64,000 bases of DNA, taken from the NCBI GenBank assembly GCA_020851795.1, contig JADZCA010000029.1, positions 113,271 to 177,270 of the forward strand. Reading direction: 5' to 3'. A model generated the notes under the pieces. The model made no database searches. It had not been told where the DNA came from and saw nothing but the letters and a program-made list of their open reading frames with translations. Positions 25,679 through 35,517 of the stretch are shown one piece after another. Made by a program: the position numbers and the translations under genes. Numbering within the stretch: position 1 is the stretch's first letter; every line of letters starts with the position of its first letter. This DNA is from Planctomycetota bacterium (GTDB lineage Bacteria; Planctomycetota; PLA2; JAEUHO01).

Positions 25679-25806
25679 GAGTCGGCGGTTGCTCAACAGC
25701 GTAAAACTTTCCTCCTTTCATTCCACACATTTCCCCTTTTCTCCAGAAAGTTGGCCGCTGGCTCCTTTCGACGCCCGCTGCGCGCACCCGCGCGGCGGGC
25801 GTCGTC
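25679..25806 (+). ncRNA. Predicted small RNA with exposed anti-Shine-Dalgarno sequences
   Basis: About 125-130 nt between a strong promoter and a strong terminator, with no reading frame. Bases 25697-25701 (CAGCG) and 25705-25711 (AACTTTC) pair with 25756-25760 (CGCTG) and 25746-25752 (GAAAGTT). This makes a hairpin whose large C/U-rich loop holds CCTCCTTTC (25711-25719), identical to the universal 3' end of 16S rRNA. A second copy, GCTCCTTTC, lies single-stranded at 25761-25769 just before the terminator hairpin. Local composition is AT- and pyrimidine-rich, unlike the surroundings. The layout recalls alphaproteobacterial cuckoo-type RNAs that carry anti-SD loops. It may sequester mRNA ribosome sites or act as a stress RNA; both are inference. 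Confidence 0.65.
25769..25804 (+). terminator. Terminator of the small RNA
   Basis: A perfect 10-bp outer stem (CGACGCCCGC / GCGGGCGTCG) plus a 5-bp inner stem (GCGCG / CGCGC), separated by one mismatched pair, with a CACC loop. It is followed by TCGCTTCCT. As rnhA runs in from the other side, it may also end that transcript. Confidence 0.75.
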
Positions 25807-25898
25807 GCTTCCTGAGAACGACGTCGCGATGAGAGCTCCTGCGGTGGGCTCGGGCTCGCCGCGAGGCACGGGTGACGTCGCGGCGCGATCGGCCGTGG

Positions 25899-26633
25899 TC
25901 AGGACGCGGTGCCGCGCACCTCGGTCGTCGTCGTGCGTCGCGCCTTGATCGCCTGGCGGGCCAGCGCGTCGGCGCGCTCGTTCCAGACGACGCCGGCGTG
26001 CGCCTCGACCTTCGTGAGCGTGAGGTTCTCGAACTCCCGCATCTCGTTGCGGATCTCCGCGATCAAGTCGGCGTTGGCCTTGGCGCGCATCGAACCGCTC
26101 AGCACGCCGATCACGTAGGTCGAGTCGGTGAGCACCCGCACGGGAAGGTCGCGGCGCCGCACGAGCCGCAGCGCTTCGCGCACCGCGGTCAGCTCGGCCA
26201 CGTTGTTCGTCGTCTCGCCGAGCCAGAGCGCGACCTCCTTGCGGTGGTCGCGGAAGAGGAGCACGACGCCGGCGCCCGACGGGCCCGGGTTGCCCGACGA
26301 CGCGCCGTCGGTCCACGCCTGCAGCTCGCGGCCGGCCAGCGCGGCGAGGTCGGGGTCGTCGGCGTCGGGTGCGGCCGCCGTGCGCACCGTGCGGGCGCGC
26401 GGCGACGCGTCGTCGGGGGGCGCCACGGGCCCCGCGTCGGGCGCGGGGGCGGCGAACGCCGGGGTCTCGTCGTCGAGCGCGAGCACCTCCCGGGGCCGCA
26501 CGGTGTAGGTGCGGTCGTCGTCGGGCTTGTAGCGCAGGCGGGCGAAACCCCGCGCGTCGAGCACCGGGGCCCCGGCGTCGTCGGTCTCGACGTAGACCTT
26601 GTTGCCCCGGTAGCGGCGGCGGACCCACGGCAT
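25899..26633 (-). CDS. rnhA: Ribonuclease HI with an unusual N-terminal extension
   Basis: 244 residues. The C-terminal about 140 residues are RNase HI, which cleaves RNA in RNA-DNA hybrids. The four catalytic acids are present: Asp in [11 protein letters not shown], Glu in NNVAELTAV, Asp in VLTDSTYV and Asp in NERADALA. The first about 55 residues ([19 protein letters not shown], onward) do not look like the usual RNase H hybrid-binding domain. They are joined by a Pro/Ala/Asp-rich linker, giving about 100 extra residues. Start ATG 26633 is divergent from carB. Confidence 0.92.
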   Translation of the reverse strand: MPWVRRRYRGNKVYVETDDAGAPVLDARGFARLRYKPDDDRTYTVRPREVLALDDETPAFAAPAPDAGPVAPPDDASPRARTVRTAAAPDADDPDLAALAGRELQAWTDGASSGNPGPSGAGVVLLFRDHRKEVALWLGETTNNVAELTAVREALRLVRRRDLPVRVLTDSTYVIGVLSGSMRAKANADLIAEIRNEMREFENLTLTKVEAHAGVVWNERADALARQAIKARRTTTTEVRGTAS

Positions 26634-26794
26634 CGCGCCGATGCTACCCGGGGGCGGGCGGCTCCCCGCAGCGCGGCGGCGCGCGGGCCGCCTCGGACCC
26701 GCGCCCTCGCTGTCGCGCGGGAGGGGGGGCCGGTATCTTCCCGCGACCCCACGGTCGGCAGGCGCCGCCTCCGGGTCGGAGGACCGTCCGCGGT

Positions 26795-30052
<3,258 letters not shown>

Positions 30053-30075
30053 GCCGCCGCACGCGCCCGCGCCCG

Positions 30076-30095
30076 GCCGGCCCCGCGGGGCCGGC
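30076..30095. terminator. Palindromic hairpin between convergent carB and pilus genes
   Basis: A perfect 20-base palindrome (GCCGGCCCCG and its complement) in the 49-base gap between the 3' ends of carB and the PilO-like gene. It is placed to stop transcripts from both sides. No T-tract is seen. Confidence 0.55.
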
Positions 30096-30101
30096 GGCGC
30101 G

Positions 30102-30749
30102 TCAGCGCGACGTCGTGTAGGGGCGACGGAAGCCGATCTTGACCTGCGGCCGGTTGATCAGGTGCCCGGGCTGGCTGCCCGGCACCACCTGGTTCTCCTT
30201 CTCCGGCTTGAGGTCCCAGCGGAAGTCGAGGATGCGCAGGTTCGGGCTGGTCGCCTCGATGTTGTAGAGGAACTTCGCGAGCGCCTCGAGGTCGGCCGGC
30301 TCGAACGTGACCGTGACCGAGATCTCCTCGTAGCGCTTGGCGGCGTTCTTGTTCGACGTCTCCGCCGCGATCTCGCGGATCTTGAGCCCGATGCCCTCCG
30401 CGCGGTCGCGGATCGTCTGGGCGGGGATGTTGATCCCCTCCTCGGTCTTGCCCGCCCCCGCGCTCGTGCCGAGGTACTTGAGCACGCCGACGGCCAGCGC
30501 GCGGATCGTCGTGGGCCGCGCGTCGTTGGCGGCCGAGCCGGCGGGCCCGTCGCCGAACACCGAGCGGGCGCGCTCGTTGGCCTTGGCGAACTCGTCGGCC
30601 TCGGCCTCGTGCCGCCACCAGAACCAGCCGAGCACGCACGCCATGAGGGCCATGACGATCACGTACACGCGGACGAAGTCGCCCGACTTCGGCGGCGCGG
30701 CGGTGGCGGCGTCGTCGGTCGCGCGGGCGTCGGCGGCTGCGTCGCTCAT
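30102..30749 (-). CDS. PilO-like inner-membrane pilus assembly protein
   Basis: 215 residues. One transmembrane helix (VRVYVIVMALMACVLGWFWW, about 26-45) follows a short cytoplasmic tail, then comes a periplasmic region of about 165 residues ending in a small alpha/beta domain (ISVTVTFEPADLEALAKFLY). That region resembles the ferredoxin-like fold of PilO/GspM. ATG 30749 overlaps the stop of the PilM-PilN gene (ATGA). By family knowledge PilN and PilO pair in the periplasm to link PilM to the secretin. Sequence similarity to PilO is weak, so position is the main support. Confidence 0.7.
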   Translation of the reverse strand: MSDAAADARATDDAATAAPPKSGDFVRVYVIVMALMACVLGWFWWRHEAEADEFAKANERARSVFGDGPAGSAANDARPTTIRALAVGVLKYLGTSAGAGKTEEGINIPAQTIRDRAEGIGLKIREIAAETSNKNAAKRYEEISVTVTFEPADLEALAKFLYNIEATSPNLRILDFRWDLKPEKENQVVPGSQPGHLINRPQVKIGFRRPYTTSR

Positions 30750-32521
30750 CGGGCGTCGTCCACGAACTTGACGGAGAGGCGCACCGTCGTGCGGTTCGTC
30801 TGGGGGTTGCTCTGGCTGCTGCCGGGCGCGACGGGGCTCGACGGGTCGGCCGCGCGCTTGCGCAGGTACTCGTTCGCGTTGAGCGCGCGACGCACCTTGT
30901 CCGAAACGGCGACGTCGGCCACCTCGATCACGAAGGCGGCCTCGGACTGGCTCACGCTCATGCTGTTGATGCGGAACCAGCCGAGCTCCTCGCGCGGCAC
31001 CTTGCCGAGCGCCTCGTAGATCTCCTTCCAGACCTTGAGCGCGCTCTCGATGGGCGCGATGTCCTTGGAGAGGCCGAGGTTGTCCTCGAGCTCGCGGTAG
31101 CGGCGCTGCAGGTGCGCGCGCACCGCGTAGAGGTAGTTGGCGTCGGCCGGGATCGTGCCGAGGAGGCGCTTGGCCTCGCGCTCGGCCTCGCCGTCGGGCT
31201 TGCGGCGCACGTCCTGCTGGTAGCGCTTCTCGACGCTCTGCAGGATCGTCGCGGCCTTCTGGGCCACCGTCGCCGTCGTCTTGCCGAGGAACGTCGAGCG
31301 CTCGCGCTCGAGGCGGCTCTTCGCGAGGAACGCGAGGCCCGCGAGCAGCGCGACGAGCAGCGTCACGGCGGTCGCGAGGACCCCGCGGACGACCTCGAAG
31401 GTGTTGGTGGGGGCGAACTCCTCGCGGCGGAGCTCGACGCCGAGCGGGTCGGCGCCGATGAGCCGCAGCGCGCAGCCCAGCGCCACCGGGCTGACGGCGT
31501 CGGTCAGCCGCGGGTCGGCGGTCGTCGGCGTGTGCCCGAGGCGCGTGAGCAGGCCCAGCGGCTCGACCGGGATCCCGAGGCGCTCGCTGAGCGACTCGGC
31601 GAGCCCGGGCAGCAGCGACCCGCCGCCGGCGACGAGCAGCTTCTCCGGCGCGTTGACCGCGCGGGCCGAGGTGATCGAGCGCATCACCTCGCGCTGGAGC
31701 TTCTTGAACAGCTCCTCGCGGCGCTGCGACGCGACGTCGCGCTCGAGCTCGGCCACCGACTTCGCGGTCTCGTGCGGCGAGGGCTCGACGTCGGCCGCCG
31801 GGACGAGGAGCGCGTCCGCGTCGGCCCCGCCCGAGAGCGCCCGGCGCCCGGCCTCGCCCGCGGGCAGCGAGAGGTCGCCGCCGAGCGCGGCCGCCATCGT
31901 GTCCGTGCCGACGAGGAAGGAGCGCACCGCGCGGAGCTGGCCGCCGTCCACGACGACGAGGTTGGTCGTGCGCGCGCCGACCTCGAGCACGACGACGTTG
32001 GGGTGCTCGGTGAAGACGCCGGTGGCCGCGCACGCGGTGTAGAGCGCGGTCGCGTCGAGGTCCACGCTCGCGGGCTCGATGCCGGCGCGCCGCAGGAGGC
32101 CGAGCCGCTGGGCGAGCTCGGTCTTGGGCGCCGCCATCACGAGGACCTGGCTGCCGTCCTTGGTCTCGCCCGTCTTGACCCAGTTGACGATCACGTCCTC
32201 GATCGCGCGGCCGTGCAGGTGGTTCTCGGCCTCGAACCGCACGACCTTGGCGATCTGGTCGTCCTGGCGGAACGGCACCGTGACGTCGCGGAACACGCTC
32301 GTGCCCGCGTCGAAGGAGACGCAGACGTCGGCGCGCCCGAGGCGGTGCTCGCGGAACAGGCGGCGCACCACCTCGGCGCGGGCGGCCTCGCCCTCCTCGC
32401 CCTCGCCCTCCGGCATCTCCTCGACGACGAAGCGGTGGACCTTGAACGACTTCGCGGACCCGCTCAGCTCGGCGAGCTTGAGCAGGCGACGTCCGACGTC
32501 GAGTCCGACGGCACGCGGCAT
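30746..32521 (-). CDS. pilM: PilM-PilN fusion, type IV pilus / type II secretion platform protein
   Basis: 591 residues. Residues 1 to about 345 are PilM, an actin-like ATPase of the inner pilus platform: VGLDVGRRLLKLAEL (phosphate 1), VVVLEVGARTTNLVVVDGG (phosphate 2) and LLVAGGGSLLPGLAESL (adenosine). Residues about 370-591 are PilN-like: a transmembrane helix (TAVTLLVALLAGLAFLA), a coiled coil, and a periplasmic alpha/beta domain. PilM and PilN are normally separate and PilM binds the PilN tail, so fusion locks the pair. A PilO-like gene follows with ATGA overlap. The secretin and motor genes are not in the window. Confidence 0.9.
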   Translation of the reverse strand: MPRAVGLDVGRRLLKLAELSGSAKSFKVHRFVVEEMPEGEGEEGEAARAEVVRRLFREHRLGRADVCVSFDAGTSVFRDVTVPFRQDDQIAKVVRFEAENHLHGRAIEDVIVNWVKTGETKDGSQVLVMAAPKTELAQRLGLLRRAGIEPASVDLDATALYTACAATGVFTEHPNVVVLEVGARTTNLVVVDGGQLRAVRSFLVGTDTMAAALGGDLSLPAGEAGRRALSGGADADALLVPAADVEPSPHETAKSVAELERDVASQRREELFKKLQREVMRSITSARAVNAPEKLLVAGGGSLLPGLAESLSERLGIPVEPLGLLTRLGHTPTTADPRLTDAVSPVALGCALRLIGADPLGVELRREEFAPTNTFEVVRGVLATAVTLLVALLAGLAFLAKSRLERERSTFLGKTTATVAQKAATILQSVEKRYQQDVRRKPDGEAEREAKRLLGTIPADANYLYAVRAHLQRRYRELEDNLGLSKDIAPIESALKVWKEIYEALGKVPREELGWFRINSMSVSQSEAAFVIEVADVAVSDKVRRALNANEYLRKRAADPSSPVAPGSSQSNPQTNRTTVRLSVKFVDDAR

Positions 32522-32623
32522 CCGATCCTCGGGCCCGAGCGGCGGGCGGGCGCCACGCCGTCTCCGGGGAAACGTCGAAGTATACGGCGGCGGCGCGGCG
32601 GGGGGCCCGCCGTGCGCCGGGCG

Positions 32624-32953
32624 CTACCGGGCGCGCTCCCCCAGCACGGCGCGGATCCGCGCGTCGGCGCGCTCGGACAGGGTCTGGAACTCGTCGCGGT
32701 GCTGGGTGCGCAGGCGACGGAGGAGGTCGAGGACGGCCTGGTCGTAGTCGCGCAGGGCGCCGCGCACGGCGTCGGCCTCGGCGTCCCCCAGCCCGTAGCG
32801 CGCGACGTAGAGCTGCACCTTCTGCTCGACCACGGGGTCGGTGCGCGTCGGCTCGGGCGTGCGGGCCGTGGCGAACACCTCCGAGACGAACACCCCGACC
32901 GCGAGGCCGGCGACGAGGGCGAGGAGCGCGACGTAGGAGAGCGTGCGGACCAC
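32624..32953 (-). CDS. Small membrane-anchored helical protein (Spy/CpxP-like)
   Basis: 109 residues. An N-terminal hydrophobic helix (VALLALVAGLAVGVFVSEVF) is followed by a purely helical domain of about 75 residues (YGLGDAEADAVRGALRDYD, LLRRLRTQHRDEF). That is the size and pattern of periplasmic Spy/CpxP/ZraP-type sensors or chaperones. GTG 32953 begins three bases after the anti-sigma stop, and the Shine-Dalgarno GGGGGAGG runs into that stop. The gene forms an operon with the sigma and anti-sigma genes, which suggests a part in envelope stress sensing. The family call is tentative. Confidence 0.7.
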   Translation of the reverse strand: MVRTLSYVALLALVAGLAVGVFVSEVFATARTPEPTRTDPVVEQKVQLYVARYGLGDAEADAVRGALRDYDQAVLDLLRRLRTQHRDEFQTLSERADARIRAVLGERAR

Positions 32954-32956
32954 GGG

Positions 32957-33301
32957 TCACCTCCCCCCGACCGACAGGTCGGCCACCGAGTCGAGCCCGA
33001 CGAGCGAGAACCGCGCGTTCTCGACGTCGGCGACGCTCGGGGCCGCGACGGGGGCGTCGGGCGCGGCGCGGCGCAGCCAGAAGGTGCCGCCGACGCCGAG
33101 CGCGGCGACCACCGCGGCGGCGGCGGCGTAGGTGCGGGCGAGGCGGCGGAACCGCGCGTCCTCGTCGTCGCCGCGCGCGACGGCGGCGAGCACGCGCTCG
33201 GCGAGCGCGGGGCGCGGCGTCGCGGTGGAGACGTCGCGACGCCACGCGTCGAGCGCGGCGTCGAGTCGGAGGTCGGCGGGGTCTCGTTCGGTGCGGTGCA
33301 T
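32957..33301 (-). CDS. Single-pass anti-sigma factor-like protein
   Basis: 114 residues: a cytoplasmic helical N-terminus (LDAALDAWRRDVSTATPRPA), one transmembrane helix (about 62-80, AAAAVVAALGVGGTFWLRR) and a short periplasmic tail. It directly follows an ECF sigma gene, 15 bases apart. This is the expected layout of a membrane anti-sigma factor that holds its sigma until an envelope signal arrives. No zinc-binding HxxxCxxC motif is present. The call rests on position and topology. Confidence 0.75.
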   Translation of the reverse strand: MHRTERDPADLRLDAALDAWRRDVSTATPRPALAERVLAAVARGDDEDARFRRLARTYAAAAAVVAALGVGGTFWLRRAAPDAPVAAPSVADVENARFSLVGLDSVADLSVGGR

Positions 33302-33316
33302 CGGGTCGGGCGGCCG

Positions 33317-34507
33317 TTACGGCCGCGCTCCGTGGGTGGCGAGCAGCGCCTTGAGGCGGCGCCGCGCGCGGAAGAGGCGGGACTCGACGGTCCCGAGCGA
33401 AAGGTCGAGGATCTCGGCGATCTCCTCGTAGCGCAACCCCTCGAGCTCGCGCAGCACGAGCACCGCGCGGAACTTCGGCGGGAGCGCGTGCACCGCGCGC
33501 CGCACCGCGAGGCGCAGCTCGCGGTCGGCCAGCGGCTCGAGGGACGGGCCCTCGTCGGAGGGGAGCGACGCGGGCCCGGTCGGGAGGTCCTCGAGCGAGC
33601 CGGCGGGGCGCCGCCGCGTCGCCTTGGCGCGGTCCTTGGCGGCGTTGACCGCGATCCGGTAGAGCCAGGTGTAGAGGCCCGCGTCCCCTTGGAACGAGCG
33701 CAGGCGGAACCACGCCTTGACGAAGGTCTCCTGCACGACGTCGTCCACCGCGTCGCGGTCGTGCAGCAGCCCCGCGACCACCGCGGTCAGGCGCTCGGAG
33801 AACGCGGCGACGACCTCCCGCAGCGCGCCCTCGTCCCCGTCGCGCATCCGGGCGACCCACCGGTCCATCTGGGGGCGGTCGGGGAGCAAGCGGCCCTCTC
33901 GGTCGGTGCGGAGCGTCGCACCCGCGCGGGGGAACGGGAGGATCGGGGCGGCCGGCGGCGCGCCGGGGGGCGCGGGCTGGGGCGACGGGACAGGGGAGGA
34001 CGTCGGCGGCACCGTGGATGGGCTCCGGTCCTTGGACGTCCCGACGGCCCCCGCCTTCCCGGCGGCTCCCGCCCGGGGGAGTCCCTCCCCCGGGTGCGGG
34101 CGGAGGCCCTCCACGCCCTCCGCGCACCAGCCCAGCGACAGCCACGGGCACGTCGTGCAGATCGACGGGAGGTCCGCCCCGCGCACGCGCCCCGCGACCC
34201 GCTCGAGCACGTCCCGCCACGGGAGCACGTCGCCGGGGCGCAGGCCGAGGCGACGCGCGACCTCGAGGTCCTGCGCACGCATGTGCGCCTCGTGCTCCGT
34301 CCCGCCCAACGTGCATCCGCCGCGCAAGTGGGGGCAGGCGGAGCAGAGGTCGTCGGGCTGCGCGAGCACCCGCACCGGCGTCGAAGGGTCGTCGCGCAGC
34401 CGCGCGTGGACGTCCGTCATCGCCTCGACGAACCGGTCGTCGTAGCCCCGCCCTCGGAAGCCGAGGAGGCAGAGGAGGTTGTGGGCGCGGAGGGCGATCG
34501 GCTCCAC
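33317..34507 (-). CDS. DUF1284 domain fused to an ECF sigma-70 factor
   Basis: 396 residues from GTG 34507, no internal stop. Residues 1 to about 150 are a DUF1284 domain (RAHNLLCLLGFRGRGYDDRF). It has two cysteine clusters, C55-x2-C58-x6-C65 and C117-x2-C120-x7-C128, plus Cys13, a likely Fe-S or zinc site. A Pro-rich linker of about 60 residues follows. Residues about 215-396 are a complete ECF sigma: region 2 (DVVQETFVKAWFRLRSFQ) and region 4 (YEEIAEILDLSLGTVESRLF). An internal ATG (about 33868) before DRWVARMRDGDEG has no Shine-Dalgarno sequence, so the fusion looks genuine, although an extra internal start is possible. Anti-sigma and Spy-like genes follow in the same operon. A cysteine-based signal controlling the sigma is an attractive inference. 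Confidence 0.85.
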   Translation of the reverse strand: MEPIALRAHNLLCLLGFRGRGYDDRFVEAMTDVHARLRDDPSTPVRVLAQPDDLCSACPHLRGGCTLGGTEHEAHMRAQDLEVARRLGLRPGDVLPWRDVLERVAGRVRGADLPSICTTCPWLSLGWCAEGVEGLRPHPGEGLPRAGAAGKAGAVGTSKDRSPSTVPPTSSPVPSPQPAPPGAPPAAPILPFPRAGATLRTDREGRLLPDRPQMDRWVARMRDGDEGALREVVAAFSERLTAVVAGLLHDRDAVDDVVQETFVKAWFRLRSFQGDAGLYTWLYRIAVNAAKDRAKATRRRPAGSLEDLPTGPASLPSDEGPSLEPLADRELRLAVRRAVHALPPKFRAVLVLRELEGLRYEEIAEILDLSLGTVESRLFRARRRLKALLATHGARP

Positions 34508-34704
34508 GATAGGCGTTATCCCATGCGCGGCGCCCGGGCCGGTCCGGGCCGGCTCCCGTGTCCTCCGGCGGACCCATCCGAGCGGGATCTCGGTGACCTC
34601 GTGCGGGGACACGCGGGGTGCGTGGCCGGGGGACCCCTGTGCCGACGTGTCGCAACCCGTTCCCAGAACGCGTGTTACGCGATCAGGCCACCGGGGACGG
34701 CCGA

Positions 34705-34721
34705 CTGGCACGGTGGGTGCA
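34705..34721 (+). promoter_or_regulatory. Sigma-54 (-24/-12) promoter
   Basis: CTGGCACGGTGGGTGCA fits the consensus YTGGCACGrNNNTTGCW with one mismatch (G for the first T of TTGC). The invariant GG and GC are exactly 10 bases apart. Transcription would start near 34732, ahead of a GGAGG ribosome site and ATG 34752. The window also encodes a sigma-54 activator with an intact GAFTGA loop. Confidence 0.7.
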
Positions 34722-34751
34722 ATCACCCCGCTGTCCCTTGGAGGACACGCC

Positions 34752-35120
34752 ATGAAGCGCCTGCTCGCAACCTTGGTTCTCTCGGTCGGTGCGGTCGCGG
34801 GGTTCGCCCCGAAGGCCGACGCCTCCCCGCTGAACCTGCCGGCGCACGCCCATGGCCGCGGCTCGGTGAGCGTCGGGTTCGGCTTCGGCGGCGGCGGCTA
34901 CTACGCGCCGGCGCCGGTGCAGTCCGGCTACTGGACCACCGAGTACCGCTGGGTCCCCACGACGGTCTGCGTCGGCTACGACGTCTACCGCCGCCCGATC
35001 TACCAGACGCAGTACGTCCAGCAGGCGTACCAGGTCTGGGTGCCGACGCGCGTCTACGCGCCGACCTACTACCGTCCGCCCGTCACCTTCGGCGTCGGAT
35101 TCGGCTACCGCTGGCGGTAG
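34752..35120 (+). CDS. Small secreted Tyr/Gly-rich protein
   Basis: 122 residues; GGAGG precedes ATG 34752. A signal peptide (LLATLVLSVGAVAGFAPKADA, cleavage near residue 25) is followed by a Gly-rich strand (VSVGFGFGGGGYY) and then a Tyr/Val/Gln/Pro-rich region with repeated YRP and YVQQ-type motifs, ending in VGFGYRWR. It looks like a small envelope or surface beta protein, but no family is assigned. It has its own sigma-54 promoter and a strong terminator, so it is a single-gene unit that may be induced strongly under one condition. Confidence 0.85.
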   Translation: MKRLLATLVLSVGAVAGFAPKADASPLNLPAHAHGRGSVSVGFGFGGGGYYAPAPVQSGYWTTEYRWVPTTVCVGYDVYRRPIYQTQYVQQAYQVWVPTRVYAPTYYRPPVTFGVGFGYRWR

Positions 35121-35220
35121 CCCCACGCCGAAGAGGACGGTGCACCCGTTCTCTCCGAATCAGCGGGTCGAGCTCACTCCCTCCTGCCCAACCCTCCCTC
35201 CCAACCGAGCTCCCCCTGAT

Positions 35221-35257
35221 GCCCCGGAGGCCCTCAAAAGCCTCCGGGGCGTTTTGT
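35221..35257 (+). terminator. Rho-independent terminator with T-tract
   Basis: A perfect 11-bp stem (GCCCCGGAGGC / GCCTCCGGGGC, 35221-35231 and 35240-35250) with an 8-base loop, followed by GTTTTGTTTT. It is the most classical terminator of the window and ends the Tyr-rich secreted protein transcript. Confidence 0.92.
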
Positions 35258-35436
35258 TTTCTGCGCGTACCTCGCGCCCCTCGCGCACCGTGACGCGGCC
35301 GCACGCGTCGCGTGCTCGCGCGCAGCACGCTGCCCGCCGGCGCACGATCGAGCGCCTCGCACGGGCCCCGGGGCGATCGCGACACGCACGGGGCGCGCGA
35401 CGTCGCGTGCGTCGTGCGCGCACGCCCCACCGACGA

Positions 35437-35473
35437 AGCGCCCCCGTCGTCCACGGGGGACGACGGGGGCGCT
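35437..35473 (-). terminator. Very stable 16-bp hairpin after the metalloprotease gene
   Basis: 35437-35452 and 35458-35473 are perfect inverted repeats of 16 bp with a 5-base loop (core CGCCCCCGTCGTCC). It begins about 45 bases after the metalloprotease stop on the minus strand. There is no T-tract, so it may terminate or protect the mRNA 3' end. Nothing else is seen in the 397-base gap 35121-35517 apart from this hairpin and the T-tract terminator. Confidence 0.65.
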
Positions 35474-35517
35474 GGAGACGACGTTCGCGTCGAGGCCGAG
35501 GCGGCGGCCTCGGCCCG

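Noticed and set aside
34683..35126. A 147-residue minus-strand frame opposite the Tyr-rich secreted protein
   Set aside because: The plus-strand gene has a signal peptide, Shine-Dalgarno sequence, promoter and terminator; the opposite frame has none of these.
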